Part shown: positions 1-10,869 of the stretch, piece after piece | Position numbering within the stretch: the stretch's first letter is position 1 | Layout: every line of letters begins with the position of its first letter | Assembly (NCBI GenBank): GCA_963575745.1 | Contig: CAUYUJ010018904.1 | Span: 361,776-425,775, forward strand | From: Prorocentrum cordatum | Lineage: Eukaryota > Sar > Dinophyceae > Prorocentrales > Prorocentraceae | DNA length: 64,000 nt | Direction: 5' to 3' | Position numbers and translations under genes: made by a program | Notes under the pieces: model-generated | The model's database searches: none | The model's input: the letters and a program-made list of their open reading frames with translations, nothing else | Told to the model about the DNA's origin: nothing

Positions 1-102
1 GGCAGTATCAGTGGTAGCTTCCGTAGTAGTAGAAGTAGTACTAGGATCTGTGCTAGTAGTGGCAGTAGTAGTAGTCGTAGCCGTAGTCGTAGTAGTAGTA
101 GC

Positions 103-134
<32 letters not shown>

Positions 135-644
135 CAGTAGTAGTAGTATAGCAGTGGTAGCAGTAGTAGTCGTAGTATTCGTAGTAGTAGTAGTAGTAGT
201 AGTAGTCGTCGTCGTATCATCGGCAGTAGTAGTAGGTGTAGTCGTCGGCGTCTTCGTAGTTGTCGTAGCAGTTTTAGTTTCAGTAGTAGTAGTAGTCGTA
301 GTAACCGCAAGCGTAAGCAATAGTAGTAGTAGTAGTAGTAGTAGTAGTAGCAGGAGGAATCAGAATAGTGACAGTCGTATTAGTAGTAGTAGTAGTCGTC
401 GTAGTAGTAGTAGTAGTAGTAGTAGTCGTAGTAGTAGTAGTCGTAGTAGTCGTAGTAGTCGTAGTAGTCGTAGTCGTAGTAGTAGTAGTTGTAGCCGTCT
501 TCGTCGTAGTTGTTGTAGCAGTAATAGCAGCAGCAGTCGTAGTCGTAGTGGTCGTAGTCGCTGCATTCGTAGTAGCAGTAGTAGTAGTAGTAGTAGTACT
601 AGTACTAGTACTAGTTCTAGTAGTCGTAGTAGTAGTAGTAGTTT

Positions 645-677
<33 letters not shown>

Positions 678-678
678 C

Positions 679-709
<31 letters not shown>

Positions 710-728
710 ACAGTAGTACTAGTAGTAC

Positions 729-778
<50 letters not shown>

Positions 779-964
779 ATAGTACTAGTAGTACTAGTAG
801 TCGTAGTCGTAGTAGTCGTAGTAGTAGCAGTCGTAGTAGTAGTTGTAGTCGTCTTCGGCGTAGTTGCTGTAGCAGTAATAGTAGCAGCAGTCGTAGTCGT
901 AGTAGTCGTAGTCGCTGTAGTAGTAGTAGTAGTAATAATAGTAGTAGTTGTAATAGTCGTAGTC

Positions 965-1002
<38 letters not shown>

Positions 1003-1072
1003 CGTAGTCGTAGTCGTAGTAGTAGTAGTCGTAGTAGTCGTAGTAGTCGTGATAGTAGTAGTAGAAGTATTA

Positions 1073-1104
<32 letters not shown>

Positions 1105-1108
1105 GTCG

Positions 1109-1162
<54 letters not shown>

Positions 1163-1189
1163 TTCGTAATCATAGTAGTCGTAGTGCGT
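1..1189. repeat. AGT/CGT trinucleotide microsatellite with higher-order duplication
   Basis: Almost every triplet is AGT with scattered CGT, AGC and ATT variants. All frames are open because of the triplet period, giving Ser, Val or Thr runs; I do not read any as protein. A less regular stretch at about 481-573 recurs at about 838-925, an offset near 357 bases, so the tract grew partly by copying larger blocks and not only by slippage of single triplets. Confidence 0.95.
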
Positions 1190-1935
1190 AGCTCGTTGTA
1201 CGTCACGCTGCGGACGGCGTAGCACGCATCCGAACTACAATTTGAGGTGGCAGCAGCCTGCTCATCCACCGCAGCAGCACTGTTGGTGTAGTTGACGCAT
1301 GTTCTAGTAAATCGTAGATCGTAGCAATTTCTTCGTAGCGGTCAGATTGCAGAAGTCCTCACAAGTTGGTATCTATACGATCGTAGGTTGTATCTGGTGG
1401 CCATCTGCCAACGAGCGTCGCCTGTGGACTGGAGTCATCGTATATATTTCTGGGGGTCTCTTTGGATACTTCTTGGAGGGCTCTTTGGAGCCCGCTGGGC
1501 CTCTTAGGCCATCTTTGGGGTCTCGGAGCGCCCTGGTGATCTCGGATGCGATCTTGGGGTGAGAGGCTCGGCATGTAACTTCGAGTTTCCCTTCTTGGGC
1601 CTCTTCTGGGGCCCCCTTGAAGGCCTCTTCGGCGATCTTGGGACCTCTTGGGCCGGCCTGGGCCGTTCTGGCCCGCATGGGCTTCCGACTGCGAGCTTCA
1701 GAACGGCACTGCAGTCGGCGCCTGGTGGCCGTTTCGATTTCTCGTTCCCAGCATTCCGTGTTTGCGCCGTTCTTCATGTCGCAAGGGGGCGGCGGTCCTT
1801 GGCCGTGTGTTGCGGACGCCTTTGGCGGTCATTCTGGTCCTGGTCCAATGGGGCCGCAGGAGGCGCACGGCAGGCACAGGTCGATGCAACGGGCTTCCTT
1901 TGTATGCTGGGCTACAGCTGCAGGGCTCTCCCGCT
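1190..1935. other. No gene seen; degenerate GGCCTCTTGG-type minisatellite inside
   Basis: I see no supportable gene here. From about 1455 to 1680 the plus strand repeats loose variants of GGCCTCTTGGG and GATCTTGGG. The same loose unit recurs near 49770-49860, 50150-50400 and 61240-61500, so this is a widespread low-order repeat in this genome. Confidence 0.6.
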
Positions 1936-2540
1936 GACAAGTCGGAGTGGTGGGGGGGAGACACAGCCAGGTGGATATGCGGATCATGTGGACGCAGGGT
2001 GGACTGGTGGTCTTGGCCGCGGCGCAAACACTGCGAGCCGCCATGGTCACAGAACGCATGATATTGGAGTGGTTCGGGCGAAAATGAAGGTGGCAGTCAT
2101 CAGCAGCAAAATGGCCGCTCACCAAACCAGCGGTTAACAGGTCTTTGGCGGGAAGAGAATGAGCAGTTGGCAGCGCTCTTGGAACGCGGTGGAGAAATCC
2201 CGGCTAGTCGCTTCATCGCTACAAGAAGGAGGCGGATGTTCGTCGCACTCCAGCTCTTTCGGCCCCGCTTCAGTTCCAAACCAATGTAGCCCACAACAAG
2301 CTGCTCCGTCAAGCTGACATGCGCCTGCAGGTTACATGGTCCAATTACGAGAGACATTGCAATATCCCTGCTACACAGCAAAAATGAGTTTTGCGACTGC
2401 GAACGGGTCTCGTCGAGGCAGAAGGCAACTACGTGTTATTGGTTATTGCTTTTGCTGCCGTCCTGGACGTCTTGGAAGACGAAGTGGAAGACGCTTTCGC
2501 CATCAACGTGGACAATTTTCCCAGCTGTCATAGTACAGCC
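1936..2540 (+). pseudogene. Possible decayed ORF1-like coding relic with Cys pair
   Basis: Frame 1 from 1936 reads WICGSCGRRVDWW and then a further Cys, a CxxC-type metal-binding look. It meets one TGA at 2059-2061 and continues for about 65 charged, coiled-coil-like codons (ENEQLAALLERGGEIP) to about 2265. The sense then seems to move to frame 3 (NKLLRQADMRLQVTW), again with a single TGA at 2382-2384, followed by an acidic stretch (DVLEDEVEDAFAINVDN). The layout of an N-terminal Cys pair followed by coiled coil resembles ORF1 of the retroelement at 36.5 kb, so an old retroelement fragment is my best guess. Family membership is inference. An exon pair of a host gene is the alternative. Confidence 0.3.
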
Positions 2541-2582
2541 ATACCGCATAGGAAAGGCGAACCACTCTCCAAGGCCACCCTT

Positions 2583-2705
2583 GCATCCTTCCCCTTCGGC
2601 CCATCCTTGGCCGCTTTCGCTGGCCGCGACCCGCTCGCAAAGTGTCCGTCAGGGCTTTCCAAGGCCCTCTGCACCCTTACCGCGCATTCTTTCTATGCGG
2701 GTTGA
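2583..2705 (+). repeat. Dispersed repeat E, copy 1
   Basis: The segment starting TTCCCCTTCGGCCCATCCTT and continuing through CTTTCGCTGGCCGCG recurs at about 16915-17035 with the same order of short blocks, including the ending CTTACCG(C/T)GCA. No coding sense is visible. Its origin is unknown. Confidence 0.75.
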
Positions 2706-4679
2706 CAACAGGGCGGGCCTAAGACCGCGAATGGGCATGCCCCAGAAACGATTGTGCCCCATCATCCCTCGTGTCGCGACGTGCGCCAGAGCGCTCGCGA
2801 CGAGATGTTCTGTCCCTCGGCGCGCGCCTCGCTTCAGACACCACGCGCAGCTGCGATGCTGGAGCGCAACATCTCGACCTTGCATCGTTGCCTCCAGGGG
2901 CTCCGCCGTCGGCCCTGAGGGCCCGCGATGCTGCCCCCGCGGACTTGCATCGTTGGCCCGAGGGGCCTGGCTCGTGGATTCGAGGATTCACGTCTTTGGT
3001 CTCGGGGCCCTGTGCCCACGCCCGATCGGGTTCGCAGGCGCCCTCCCCGGCGCGGCCGCCGTCGGCCCGTTCCGGGGAAGTCCGCGCCCGCAGGCGCGGG
3101 CCCCGCGGCGCCCAACATTTTTGGTGCCGCGCCCAGAATGGCGCTCAAAGTGGTGCCAGAACAGAGTGGTGTTCGAGTTGTGGTGTGGCCAGGGTCGGTT
3201 CGGGTGCGGGAATGTCCCGCGCCGCTTGCCCGCCTTATTTCGGGGCGCATTTTCCGTCGCCGCGTTCCCCTTCCGAGGCGCAGCGGGGCTGTCTGTCGGG
3301 GCGCATTTTTGGGCGCGAGGCCGGCCAATGCAGGCGCCCATCCCGGGCACCTTGCGGGCTCCGTTTTAATTTAAGTGCGCTTGGGGGCCCATTCGGGGCG
3401 CGTGTCCGGGCTTCCGGCCGCGGGATTGGCAGGGCCCCGCGTCGGCGCAGCGCCGCGGCGCGTCGCGGCGGCACCGCGTCGCAACGGCTTCGCTCTGCTA
3501 AGATGGAGCTCGAAGGGCCATTCGAGGGGGCGGCCTTGAGGGCACTGAGCGAATGAGAGAGTTGGGGCCAGGAAGGCATCGGGCAAATGTGGATAGGGGC
3601 CACGAGGGCATCGGGCAAAGCGGGAAGGTAATCGCGAGGCACGCCGGCTCGAAGGGCCCGAACGCAGCTGCATCTCGTTTTTCTGTTCTGATACGTCCAA
3701 GTTGATCGTGTCTTAAGTGCGAGGCGGATCGCGGCCGCGACAAGCCCAGCAATCTGTTGGTCAGATGTGGCAGCGCTCCCCAGGGCAGTGGTGCCTTGGA
3801 CGCTCGCTCTCGCATCTGCCGGCTCGCGCGCCCCAAGCTCGACTCTGATTGCAGGGGGGCGCGGTCCTCGGGGTGGGGCGTTGGGCAGCGAGGCCGCCGG
3901 TCTCCTTCTCAAGGAAGGCCTTTCTCTTCTTTGGACGAGTCCGTCATTGTCTGCATGGCGTTGCTTCAGCGCGGGGCATTGAATGAAGCGGAGGCCCCCC
4001 AGGTTCGTGGCAGAGATCGGGGGGGGCGGCTCCAACGCAGACTAGGTATCTTTGTGGGGTCCGTTCTATTGCGTTCCTTGTGCCTGCGTAGAAGGTGGGC
4101 ATTCCTTTCCTCGGTCGCGACGGGCCCCCTCGTTTTGCGATGCCGAGCCGCGACGCCTGGGTTCCCCGCGCTGCCGCTGGGATGGAGCCTTGGTTGTGGC
4201 AGCGCGGCCCCTCTTCAAGGGGCCTCTCCCTTGCCGCTGCAGTCTGACTTCCCCCCTGGTGACTGTTGGATTTAAGTGGAGACGACGCCCGCGGCAAAAC
4301 CATCATCTCGGGCCGTCCTGGGACGATGTTGGGGGTCCCTCGGGGCCGTCGCGGGCGCTTTTGTTTCGTTGTTTTTTCTTCCGGACCGAGAAGCCGAGCG
4401 CGTTGAACTTGTGCACCGACGTTCGTTGCCATCTGGCATTGGCCTCTTGCGCCAGCAACCAGGGCCCCAGAAACAGCCCAAGATGAACCCAAGAGGGCTC
4501 TAGGGCCCTATTGGGCAGTGTTGGTAGCCTCTTGAAAACTTCTGCGGTCGTCCTGTCGCTCTCTGCCCTCTGGGAAGTCCACGCGACCAGCCTTGGAGAT
4601 TCCGGCAATTGGGGCTCTGTGCTCAATTTTAGAACGTGGCAGTACTCACTGCGCAGGACTCACAGAACGGTGGCAGGTT
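2706..4679. other. GC-rich unique sequence, no supportable gene
   Basis: Open frames on both strands here are long because the sequence is GC-rich and poor in stop codons. Their translations are Arg/Ala/Pro-rich without recognisable motifs, and no frame is favoured over the others. I see no gene. Confidence 0.5.
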
Positions 4680-5190
4680 TTGTCGCCGGCAGCAACTGCA
4701 GTGGCAGTTTCACTACAAGCTGTGGCGGTAGCGGTGGTAGCAGTAGCAAGCAACGTGGAAGTGAAGTCAGTCATAGTGGTACTGGTTTGGGTCGTGGTAG
4801 TAGGAAGTCTTTGGTGGGGATTTATCCGTAACCGCCGCCTCGGAGATCGACCTTCGGGGACCTCGGGGCGCGGTGGGCGCGGAGATTTTCGGGCCCACGC
4901 GGGCCGAAACATGCCCATGCCCACCGCTTGCTGGAGTTCCAACATGTTTTTTCCCTAGGTGGTGGATGGATACTTGATCCAGGGCTCCAGACCCCCCCCA
5001 TGCTGATGCCTTCTGCCCCCTTGTGATGCCCCCCCCCCCTGGGGTCGTGGCCTTGTGGGTGTTGCGTGGTGGTGGTCGTCGGCGTCGGCGTCGTCGTCGT
5101 TGTTGTCGTCGTCCTCCGTCGTCTGGCGTCGCGGACGTCGTCGGCGTGGTCGTCGTCGTCGTCGTCGTCGTCGTCGTTCTCCCCTATCCC
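4680..5190. repeat. GGT/AGC-rich tract and GTC microsatellite
   Basis: 4680-4810 is a degenerate GTGGTAGCAGTAG-type tract. About 5060-5185 is mostly GTC/GTT triplets with a few interruptions. The DDD, TTT or VVV translations are by-products of the triplet period. Confidence 0.8.
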
Positions 5191-6839
5191 ATCAGGGGGA
5201 TGGGCCTGTGAACCCTGGGGCCCATCCCATCTAGTGGGGGGCGGGCCTTTGAGCCCTCGACTTGGATCACGTATCCGCGCTTCGCAGGAGGAGGAGGAAG
5301 AGGGGGGGGGTGGCCAGGAGCGAGGGGGCGCAGCCTGCTCCAGAGACCCGTCAAGAAGCGCTTCTCGGGATTTGTAGCAGGAGTGGGAAGGAAGGGGAGT
5401 TCGTACTGGCGGTTGACAAGCGCCATGCCGTCGCCTATTTCCCCTTAGCCGGTCATTCTGCCCATCGGGTCTTGATATCCCCTTTGCCATTGCCGTGCAA
5501 TGGGGGATATGGGCAGTGGATCAGCGACGTTCGTTGGGACTGGGAAGTTCGACGTGTAGCAGGTGGGCCGCTGAGCCGCCCGAAGCCCCAGCCGCGCTGT
5601 CAGGTATCGGGGCGAGGGCCCCTGATAGCGCACGCACCGTGCACCAGTGAGAAGCAAGCGATGGGGGCGCACGAGAAGCACGACCATCGGTTGACAGGCG
5701 CGGAAAGTACGCGCGCGCCCATGCGTAGCATTCCAGAGAGGGCCTCGCCCTCGGCGCGTCTCACCCTCGGCGCGTCTCGCCTGCGGCAAAATCCGGCGCT
5801 AGCAGAGCAGCGGCGGGCCCGCAGGCGGACGCCGGCGGGAGGCCGTCGGAAGCAGCCTCTCCGATTCCACGGGGCTCCCGGAGTCGGCCGCGCAGTTGCG
5901 TGCGAGTGCGCGCGCGCGGGCCCGCACGCGCACGGGCGTGCGCGCGGCTGGCAGCGAATGGATTCGCGTCTGCACTCCCACCCTCCCAGGCTCACGCCCT
6001 GCGCGCAGCCCGGCGAGCGAATTCGACGTCAGCGCGCAGGCGCCGAAGCGCAGACCTGTAGCGGGATTTTCCTCCGGCGCGCCCGTTGCTTGCCACCGAC
6101 GGTCCACGAAAGCACACAACTCGAAGAGAAACAAGTTGCACCCGAAGAAGAAACAAGTTTCAATTTTCCACCTTGGCCGTGACGGACCTCGCACCGCTCC
6201 CCAAGTACATCTTCCCCATGCCCATTTGGCGCAGCTGCCGGCGCGGCGCGCGGCGACGATCGGCTTGAAGGCCGAGGACTTGCATGCGGCGTTCGCCTTC
6301 CTGCAGGCGACCGGAGAGGAGAGTGCAACGATCAGGCAGCGCCGACGTAGCCCGCTGGGCTCCCAGGAGATCCCGAGGATTTGCTTGGGCGTCATCTGCC
6401 CCTCGGAGTGCACCGACCTGTATATTGATATTCTCTTTCAGCATCTTCGTCGAGCGGGGCTGCCAGCGGACGCGTTCTAGGCGCGCCAGGACATCTATGG
6501 CTCCGCGGGCCCATGCATCTTGGAGGTCTCTTCTCTTTGAAACTTGCACCGCCTGTGGCCGCATTGCTCGCAGCTCCTGGCGCCGCCCCGCGCAGAGCTG
6601 CCGGTGGCCACGGGCGTGGCGGACCCTGTGTGGACCGCCGCCGTGGGCGCCATCTCAAGGAGGATATCTCGGAGACGTTTTTCCGTCTGAAGTGGAAGGC
6701 GTCTCGTAGCGGGGGCCGCAGCATTGCTGCGCCCTCCGCGACCCCGGAGGCGATGGCGGCTAGCCGCCGCAGAGGCACTAAAAAGAGTCGCATTCGGACA
6801 GCATGGCACATTTGATCGTGATGGGGGAGTTGGGCAAAG
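5191..6839. other. GC-rich sequence, nothing certain
   Basis: No gene can be supported. Around 6230-6480 one plus-strand frame (GLKAEDLHAAFAFLQATGEE) looks more protein-like than its surroundings and could be the far 5' part of the retroelement beginning downstream, but I recognise no domain. Confidence 0.4.
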
Positions 6840-7225
6840 AGGGCGGGGGGTGCTCAAACTGATCATGCAGCACGTCTGCAACGTCACCGGCCTGGCGCTC
6901 AGCGAGACCGACTACGCCAGGACCCCGCAGACGGGCGAGTACATTCACCTTGCCACGGTGGATTCGGGAGCTCCAGGACGCATTCGGCTCCTCGTCCCCG
7001 ACCTCGATGCGGGCTGGGTCGGACTACGTTGGCTTCCGTATCACCAACGACTTGTTGGAGGCGGAGGGCATGCCAGGAGGTGCCACTCGCCACCGGCGAT
7101 GACTTTCTGGTCGAGTGGACCAGGGCTTGCATGCTGGAGTTCAGTTCTGGACATCCGATGGTTCTTCAGGGTGGGCTATTGACATCGCCCTTCACCCTTC
7201 CCGCCCAGGTGAGGCCGAGCTAGAG
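6840..7225 (+). pseudogene. Possible ORF1 or EN N-terminal remnant of retroelement 1
   Basis: Frame 1 reads LALSETDYARTPQTGEYIH and continues to GRIRLLVPDLDAG; the sense then seems to move one frame to DYVGFRITNDLLEAEGM and later QFWTSDGSSGW. The composition is protein-like and unlike the flanks. It lies directly 5' of the EN domain in the same orientation, which suggests ORF1 or the amino end of the polyprotein. I recognise no named domain. Confidence 0.4.
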
Positions 7226-7368
7226 GCACCGTGGCCGGTCTCATCCTTATCTACGTGATGCTCCAGACCACGTTTCGGATTTGAGTTCGTCTCTATCTTC
7301 TGCCTCCGCTACTCCTGACTCCCTGGCGGACCTGCGACTGCTCTCTTCGCTCCCACCGCTCGTGTCTG

Positions 7369-8490
7369 GTGGAGTTCTTGCCGCGTTTTGAGGAGGTCCA
7401 GTTCCAGACCTTGTGGCCCGGGCGCGCCCTCTGGCCGCGGCTGCGCGGCAGGGTCGGCGCCTTGGACGTCATCGTGAGCTATTTCCACTCGGGCTCGGCG
7501 GTGCAGGATCGTCGCGCCTGCCCCGACGCAGGCCTTTCTGGCCATCGGAACCACCGCGACGAGAGCCACTTCCAGGCGGTGCTCAGCCACCCTGTTGGGC
7601 TGGAGGAGATGCACCAGTCCGAGATGACGTTCGCGCCCTCGAGCGCCAGGTCGCGGCTCGACAGGATCTATTGCAACTGGCATGTCGTGGAGCAGCTTGA
7701 CCGCGAGGTCAAAACGATCGCTCTCGAGTGGAAGCCGCAGCTGTCAGATCACTGGGCGGCCTTGTTCTCTCGTCGTCTTCCACAGCGTCTACCCGAAAGC
7801 GAGCGGCCCCTCGCCGACGACCAGGTGCGCCGCGAGGATTTCGACAGGCAGACGCGCCTCGAGTTCCACCACAGTGTGGCGGAGCGCCCCGACTCTTCCA
7901 GCCTGAAGGACGCCATGAAGGACGCCATGAAGCATGCCAGGCAGTGCGCGACGCCCCTCCCGGGGTCTGTGTTCGAGGCCGTTAGCTTGGAGGACCGTGT
8001 GGGGGTGACCATGCGCTTGCTCAGGGCGGCCGGGTCGAGTGCCATGGGCGTGCTTTCCCAATGCATGACTCGATATTCGCGCCTCCTGGATCTCCTCCCG
8101 AATCCGTACGACACCCGATGTCACGCCACGCGCGGCTTGCAACCAGTTCGCGACCATGCGGTGAAGCTCGCCCGGGAGCACAGCCTTGGCGAGCTCGGCA
8201 AGGCCCGCGAGGAGCTCGAGGAGGGCGAGGAAACGATGGCAATCAGACGGCGACGACGGGCGCAGCCATTGCTCTACCGGCTGCTCCTGGGGCAGGTCGG
8301 AGGCATTCGGGCGGTCCGTGCGGCCACTGCGGAGTGCCTGACAGATGCTGCTGCCATGGCGAAGGCGCTCGGGGACCACTGGGGTCAGGTCTTCAAGGCC
8401 CGAGGCGCACGCGTGGACGCGTTGGCGCGATGGCTGCAGGACGACGCGGCCCACCGTGCCGCTCACGGTCCTCAGCGCGATGAGCTTCAC
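7369..8490 (+). pseudogene. Endonuclease (EEP-like) domain of retroelement 1, 3' part
   Basis: Frame 1 is open here. About residues 20-50 of the frame (GRVGALDVIVSYFHSG) resemble the central strands of an exonuclease-endonuclease-phosphatase fold. RLDRIYCNW near 7655-7680 and LSDHWAALF near 7743-7770 match the C-terminal motifs of retroelement endonucleases, including the catalytic SDH. The GDFN-type metal motif expected between them is not visible, and the first catalytic motifs upstream are lost or in another frame. The domain would nick target DNA to prime reverse transcription. After about 7800 the frame runs through a Glu/Arg-rich linker (KDAMKDAMKHARQ) to the point where the RT sense starts in frame 3. 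Confidence 0.75.
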
Positions 8491-8522
8491 CAGGTGCGTC
8501 TCCGAAAGCGCCCTGTCCGACG

Positions 8523-9680
8523 AGCCACCCAGACGTCCAACAACTCGTTCCAGACTGGACCCCTTATGCCGCCTGGCGCCGGGTGGAAGACTTGGCTGTT
8601 GACGCGGTTGTCGACGCTTTCCAGGTGCTCTGCGAGGGCGGCGCTTCAGGCTGGCTCGAAGAGGTGGCCCCGGATTTCAACGAGGGCCTCCTCATCTTCC
8701 TGCCGAAAAAGGCGAGCGGCGCGACGAGCGACGGCGAGGAATTCTTCGACCCGGGCGGGGTGCGCTCCTTATCTTTTTGTAATACAGACAACCGGCTTTT
8801 GGCCAGCGCATGCCGGCTGCCCATTGAGCCCGCGCTGGAGAAGCTGATCACCGGCGAGCAGCGCGGATTTCTACCAGGGAGCCCCATGCTGAGCAACGCG
8901 ATCGACGTGGACGAGGCCATGCTCCAAGCAGCAGCGGAAGGAGAAGGAGGCGTGGCCATGTTCCTCGACTTCGCCGCTGCACTTCCTTCGATAGAGCACG
9001 CCCTGCTCTTGAACTTCTTTCGCAGCCTGGGATGGCCGCCGTGGCTCTTCACCTTCGCCACCGCCCTCTACCGGAACAACCATTGCGAGGTGGGTCTCGC
9101 CAGGGCCCGCTTCCCTGGGTTCTCCCTGACGTGGGGGATTCGGCAGGGGTGCCCCCTGGCCCCTCTGCTCTACGCTGCGTGCTCGGACTTGCTGCTAAGG
9201 AGGATGGCGCGGCACTTCCCCGCTGCCGTCAGGAGAGCTTTCGCGGATGACCTCGCCGCGGGTTTGCCCGCGGCGGCACAGCATTTGCACGGCCTGGATG
9301 TTTTCTTCGAGGAGGTTATGTTAATTCCGGGGGTGAAGCTGAACGTCGCGACGGTGTTGGTTCCCACGGGCCCGCTGGACTCGGACGGGGCGCGTGCCGC
9401 GTTAGCTGCGCGATCCCCCGGCTGGGCTGGCATGGCCATCGCGGAGGCGGCGAGGCACCTAGGGGTGTTCTTGGGCCCTGGGCGCAATTATTTTCCAGAA
9501 GTATCTCGACCGCGCCGGCCAGTTGGGGGGCGCCGTGGCGGGGGTGCTTTTGACCGTGAAGGGCCACGGGGCATGCATCATTTCGTCGCTGGTCTATGTC
9601 GGCCAGTTGGGGCCCTGTCCTCCGACCCTCGCCGCGGCGGAGGCTTCGGCTCGTCGTCGGCTTTTTCCTATGCCGTTTGA
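8523..9680 (+). pseudogene. Reverse transcriptase of retroelement 1, palm motifs present
   Basis: Frame 3 reads PDWTPYAAWRRVEDL, then LLIFLPKK and VRSLSFCNTDNRLLA (fingers), FLDFAAALPSIEH (motif A, Asp present), RQGCPLAPLLYA (motif B), AFADDLAAG (motif C, both Asp present) and GVKLNVATVLVPTG. These are standard non-LTR RT landmarks with expected spacing. The endonuclease sense upstream is in frame 1, so a frameshift separates them near 8500-8550, and a TGA at 8481-8483 lies upstream in frame 3. Around 9490-9520 the sense moves back to frame 1. The catalytic palm therefore survived while the whole reading frame did not. There is no convincing start codon: GTG at 8583 is only the first available codon. 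Confidence 0.9.
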
Positions 9681-10547
9681 TTGGGCCACGGCAGACCCCT
9701 TGAAGGATCTCGTCAGCGCCGGGCCCCCCGCTTCGCCCTCGGACTTGCCTGCCGCATTCATTGGCCGTAAAAGCGCGCGCGGTTCACATCGAGGCTGGAG
9801 GTTCGCTCCTGATCCAGGCGCGGGCCCGGGCGGCACGGCGGCTTTCCAGCAGTTTCTTGTTCGTCTCTTTGCGGCGGGCCGGTTGGTTGCACGCCTGGCG
9901 AAACAACAGCTTCCTCCTACATCTTGCCGACGACGCGGGCCAAGTTCGCGAACTTCGTCGGGCGAGCCCAAGTGATTTGCGCCGGGGCACGCGGGCGGGA
10001 TGGCAACGACGCGCCGCGCAACGTTTGCAGTTGCAGCGAGCGAGCTCGGCTGGTGCCTGGGCCCGCGCCTTGCCCCGCAGAAAGCTCGACCACTGGGCCA
10101 TCCAGCTATTCCGGCGGCTTCGCTTCGAATGCGCTCTCAGCGCGCTGCGGCGCATTGGGCGCATCTGCCAGCCCCGAGTGCGGTCCGCCATTTTCCGCCT
10201 TTGGTGCAGCGGTTGGCGCGCTAGTTCGCGCTTCGGCGGTTGCGGGCGCTGCCGCTTCGGATGCCAGACGGGCGACGACGCAATCGCGCACCTGGCCTAC
10301 TGCCGGGTGGCGCGGCGCCTTCTGGGCGTCGCTCGCAAGGGGCATGGCTCTGGGCTGAATCCTCAACCTGGGGGGTCCGCGGACGAGCGACGAGGCCACG
10401 CACCAGTGGGCCCACGGCATTTATAGTCTGTGCCGGTTGCACGATGCCCGTCGACGTGGCCGCGCGGACATTGGAGACATCGACGACGCATTCGAGGAGT
10501 TCGTGCGCGAGGGGCGTCGTGGCACTGAGCCGCCAGCGCCCGAGTGA
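9523..10547 (+). pseudogene. RT-distal region and Cys/His knuckle of retroelement 1
   Basis: Frame 1 from 9523 continues the polyprotein (SLVYVGQLGPCPPTLAAAEA), then frame 2 (about 9960-10340) and finally frame 3 (10389-10547). Near 10235-10305 frame 2 reads GGCGRCRFGCQTGDDAIAHL followed by AYC, a CxxCxxxC...HxxxC knuckle typical of the C-terminal part of such polyproteins. The last piece, from THQWAHGIYSLCRLHDARR to EEFVREGRRG, ends at TGA 10545-10547. At least two more frameshifts are needed, so this is decayed. Confidence 0.75.
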
Positions 10548-10869
10548 ACGGTGCCGGTTGTCTGCTTTTGGATTTTTTGCTTCTTGCGTGCGGCGTCGCT
10601 CAGGATGTTTTTGTTGTTGTTGTTTCTCTTCCCTCCTCCTCCTCCCCCTCCTCCTCCTCCTCCTACTCCTCCTCTTTCCCCTCCTTGGCGGCCCGGCAGC
10701 GCGGCGGCCGTCTGCCCGCCGACCCGAGCCCTCTGCGCGGCCATGATGCTGCGCGCTGCGCCGCCGTGGAGCGGGCCCCATCGACGGGGCGAGGCCTCTC
10801 GCGGCCGCGAGCCGCAATCGGCGCCGCGCGGACCGGAGACTTCGCCTGGCAACCCGCCGCCAGGCCGAG
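10548..10869. other. Possible retroelement 3' flank with T-rich and CTC tract
   Basis: Directly after the retroelement stop comes a T-rich stretch (10565-10625) and CTC repeats (10628-10675), then GC-rich unique sequence. No gene is seen. The T/CTC tract could be the 3' untranslated region or a later microsatellite. Confidence 0.5.

Larger units (their letters stand above)
6840..10547 (+). mobile_element. Non-LTR retroelement 1, frameshifted (EN-RT type)
   Basis: The plus strand carries, in order, a possible ORF1 remnant (6840-7225), an endonuclease domain (7369-about 7800), a linker, a reverse transcriptase (about 8550-9500), the RT-distal region and a Cys/His knuckle (about 10240-10310), ending at a TGA at 10545-10547. 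The sense moves between all three frames, so it is not translatable as one protein. The order EN then RT is that of apurinic-endonuclease non-LTR elements (LINE-like), which are abundant in dinoflagellates. The 5' and 3' ends, target duplication and any poly(A) are not visible; downstream is a T/CTC-rich tract. Confidence 0.85.

Noticed and set aside
154-1269. Long poly-Ser, poly-Val and poly-Thr open frames on both strands
   Set aside because: They exist in all frames only because the DNA is a triplet repeat.
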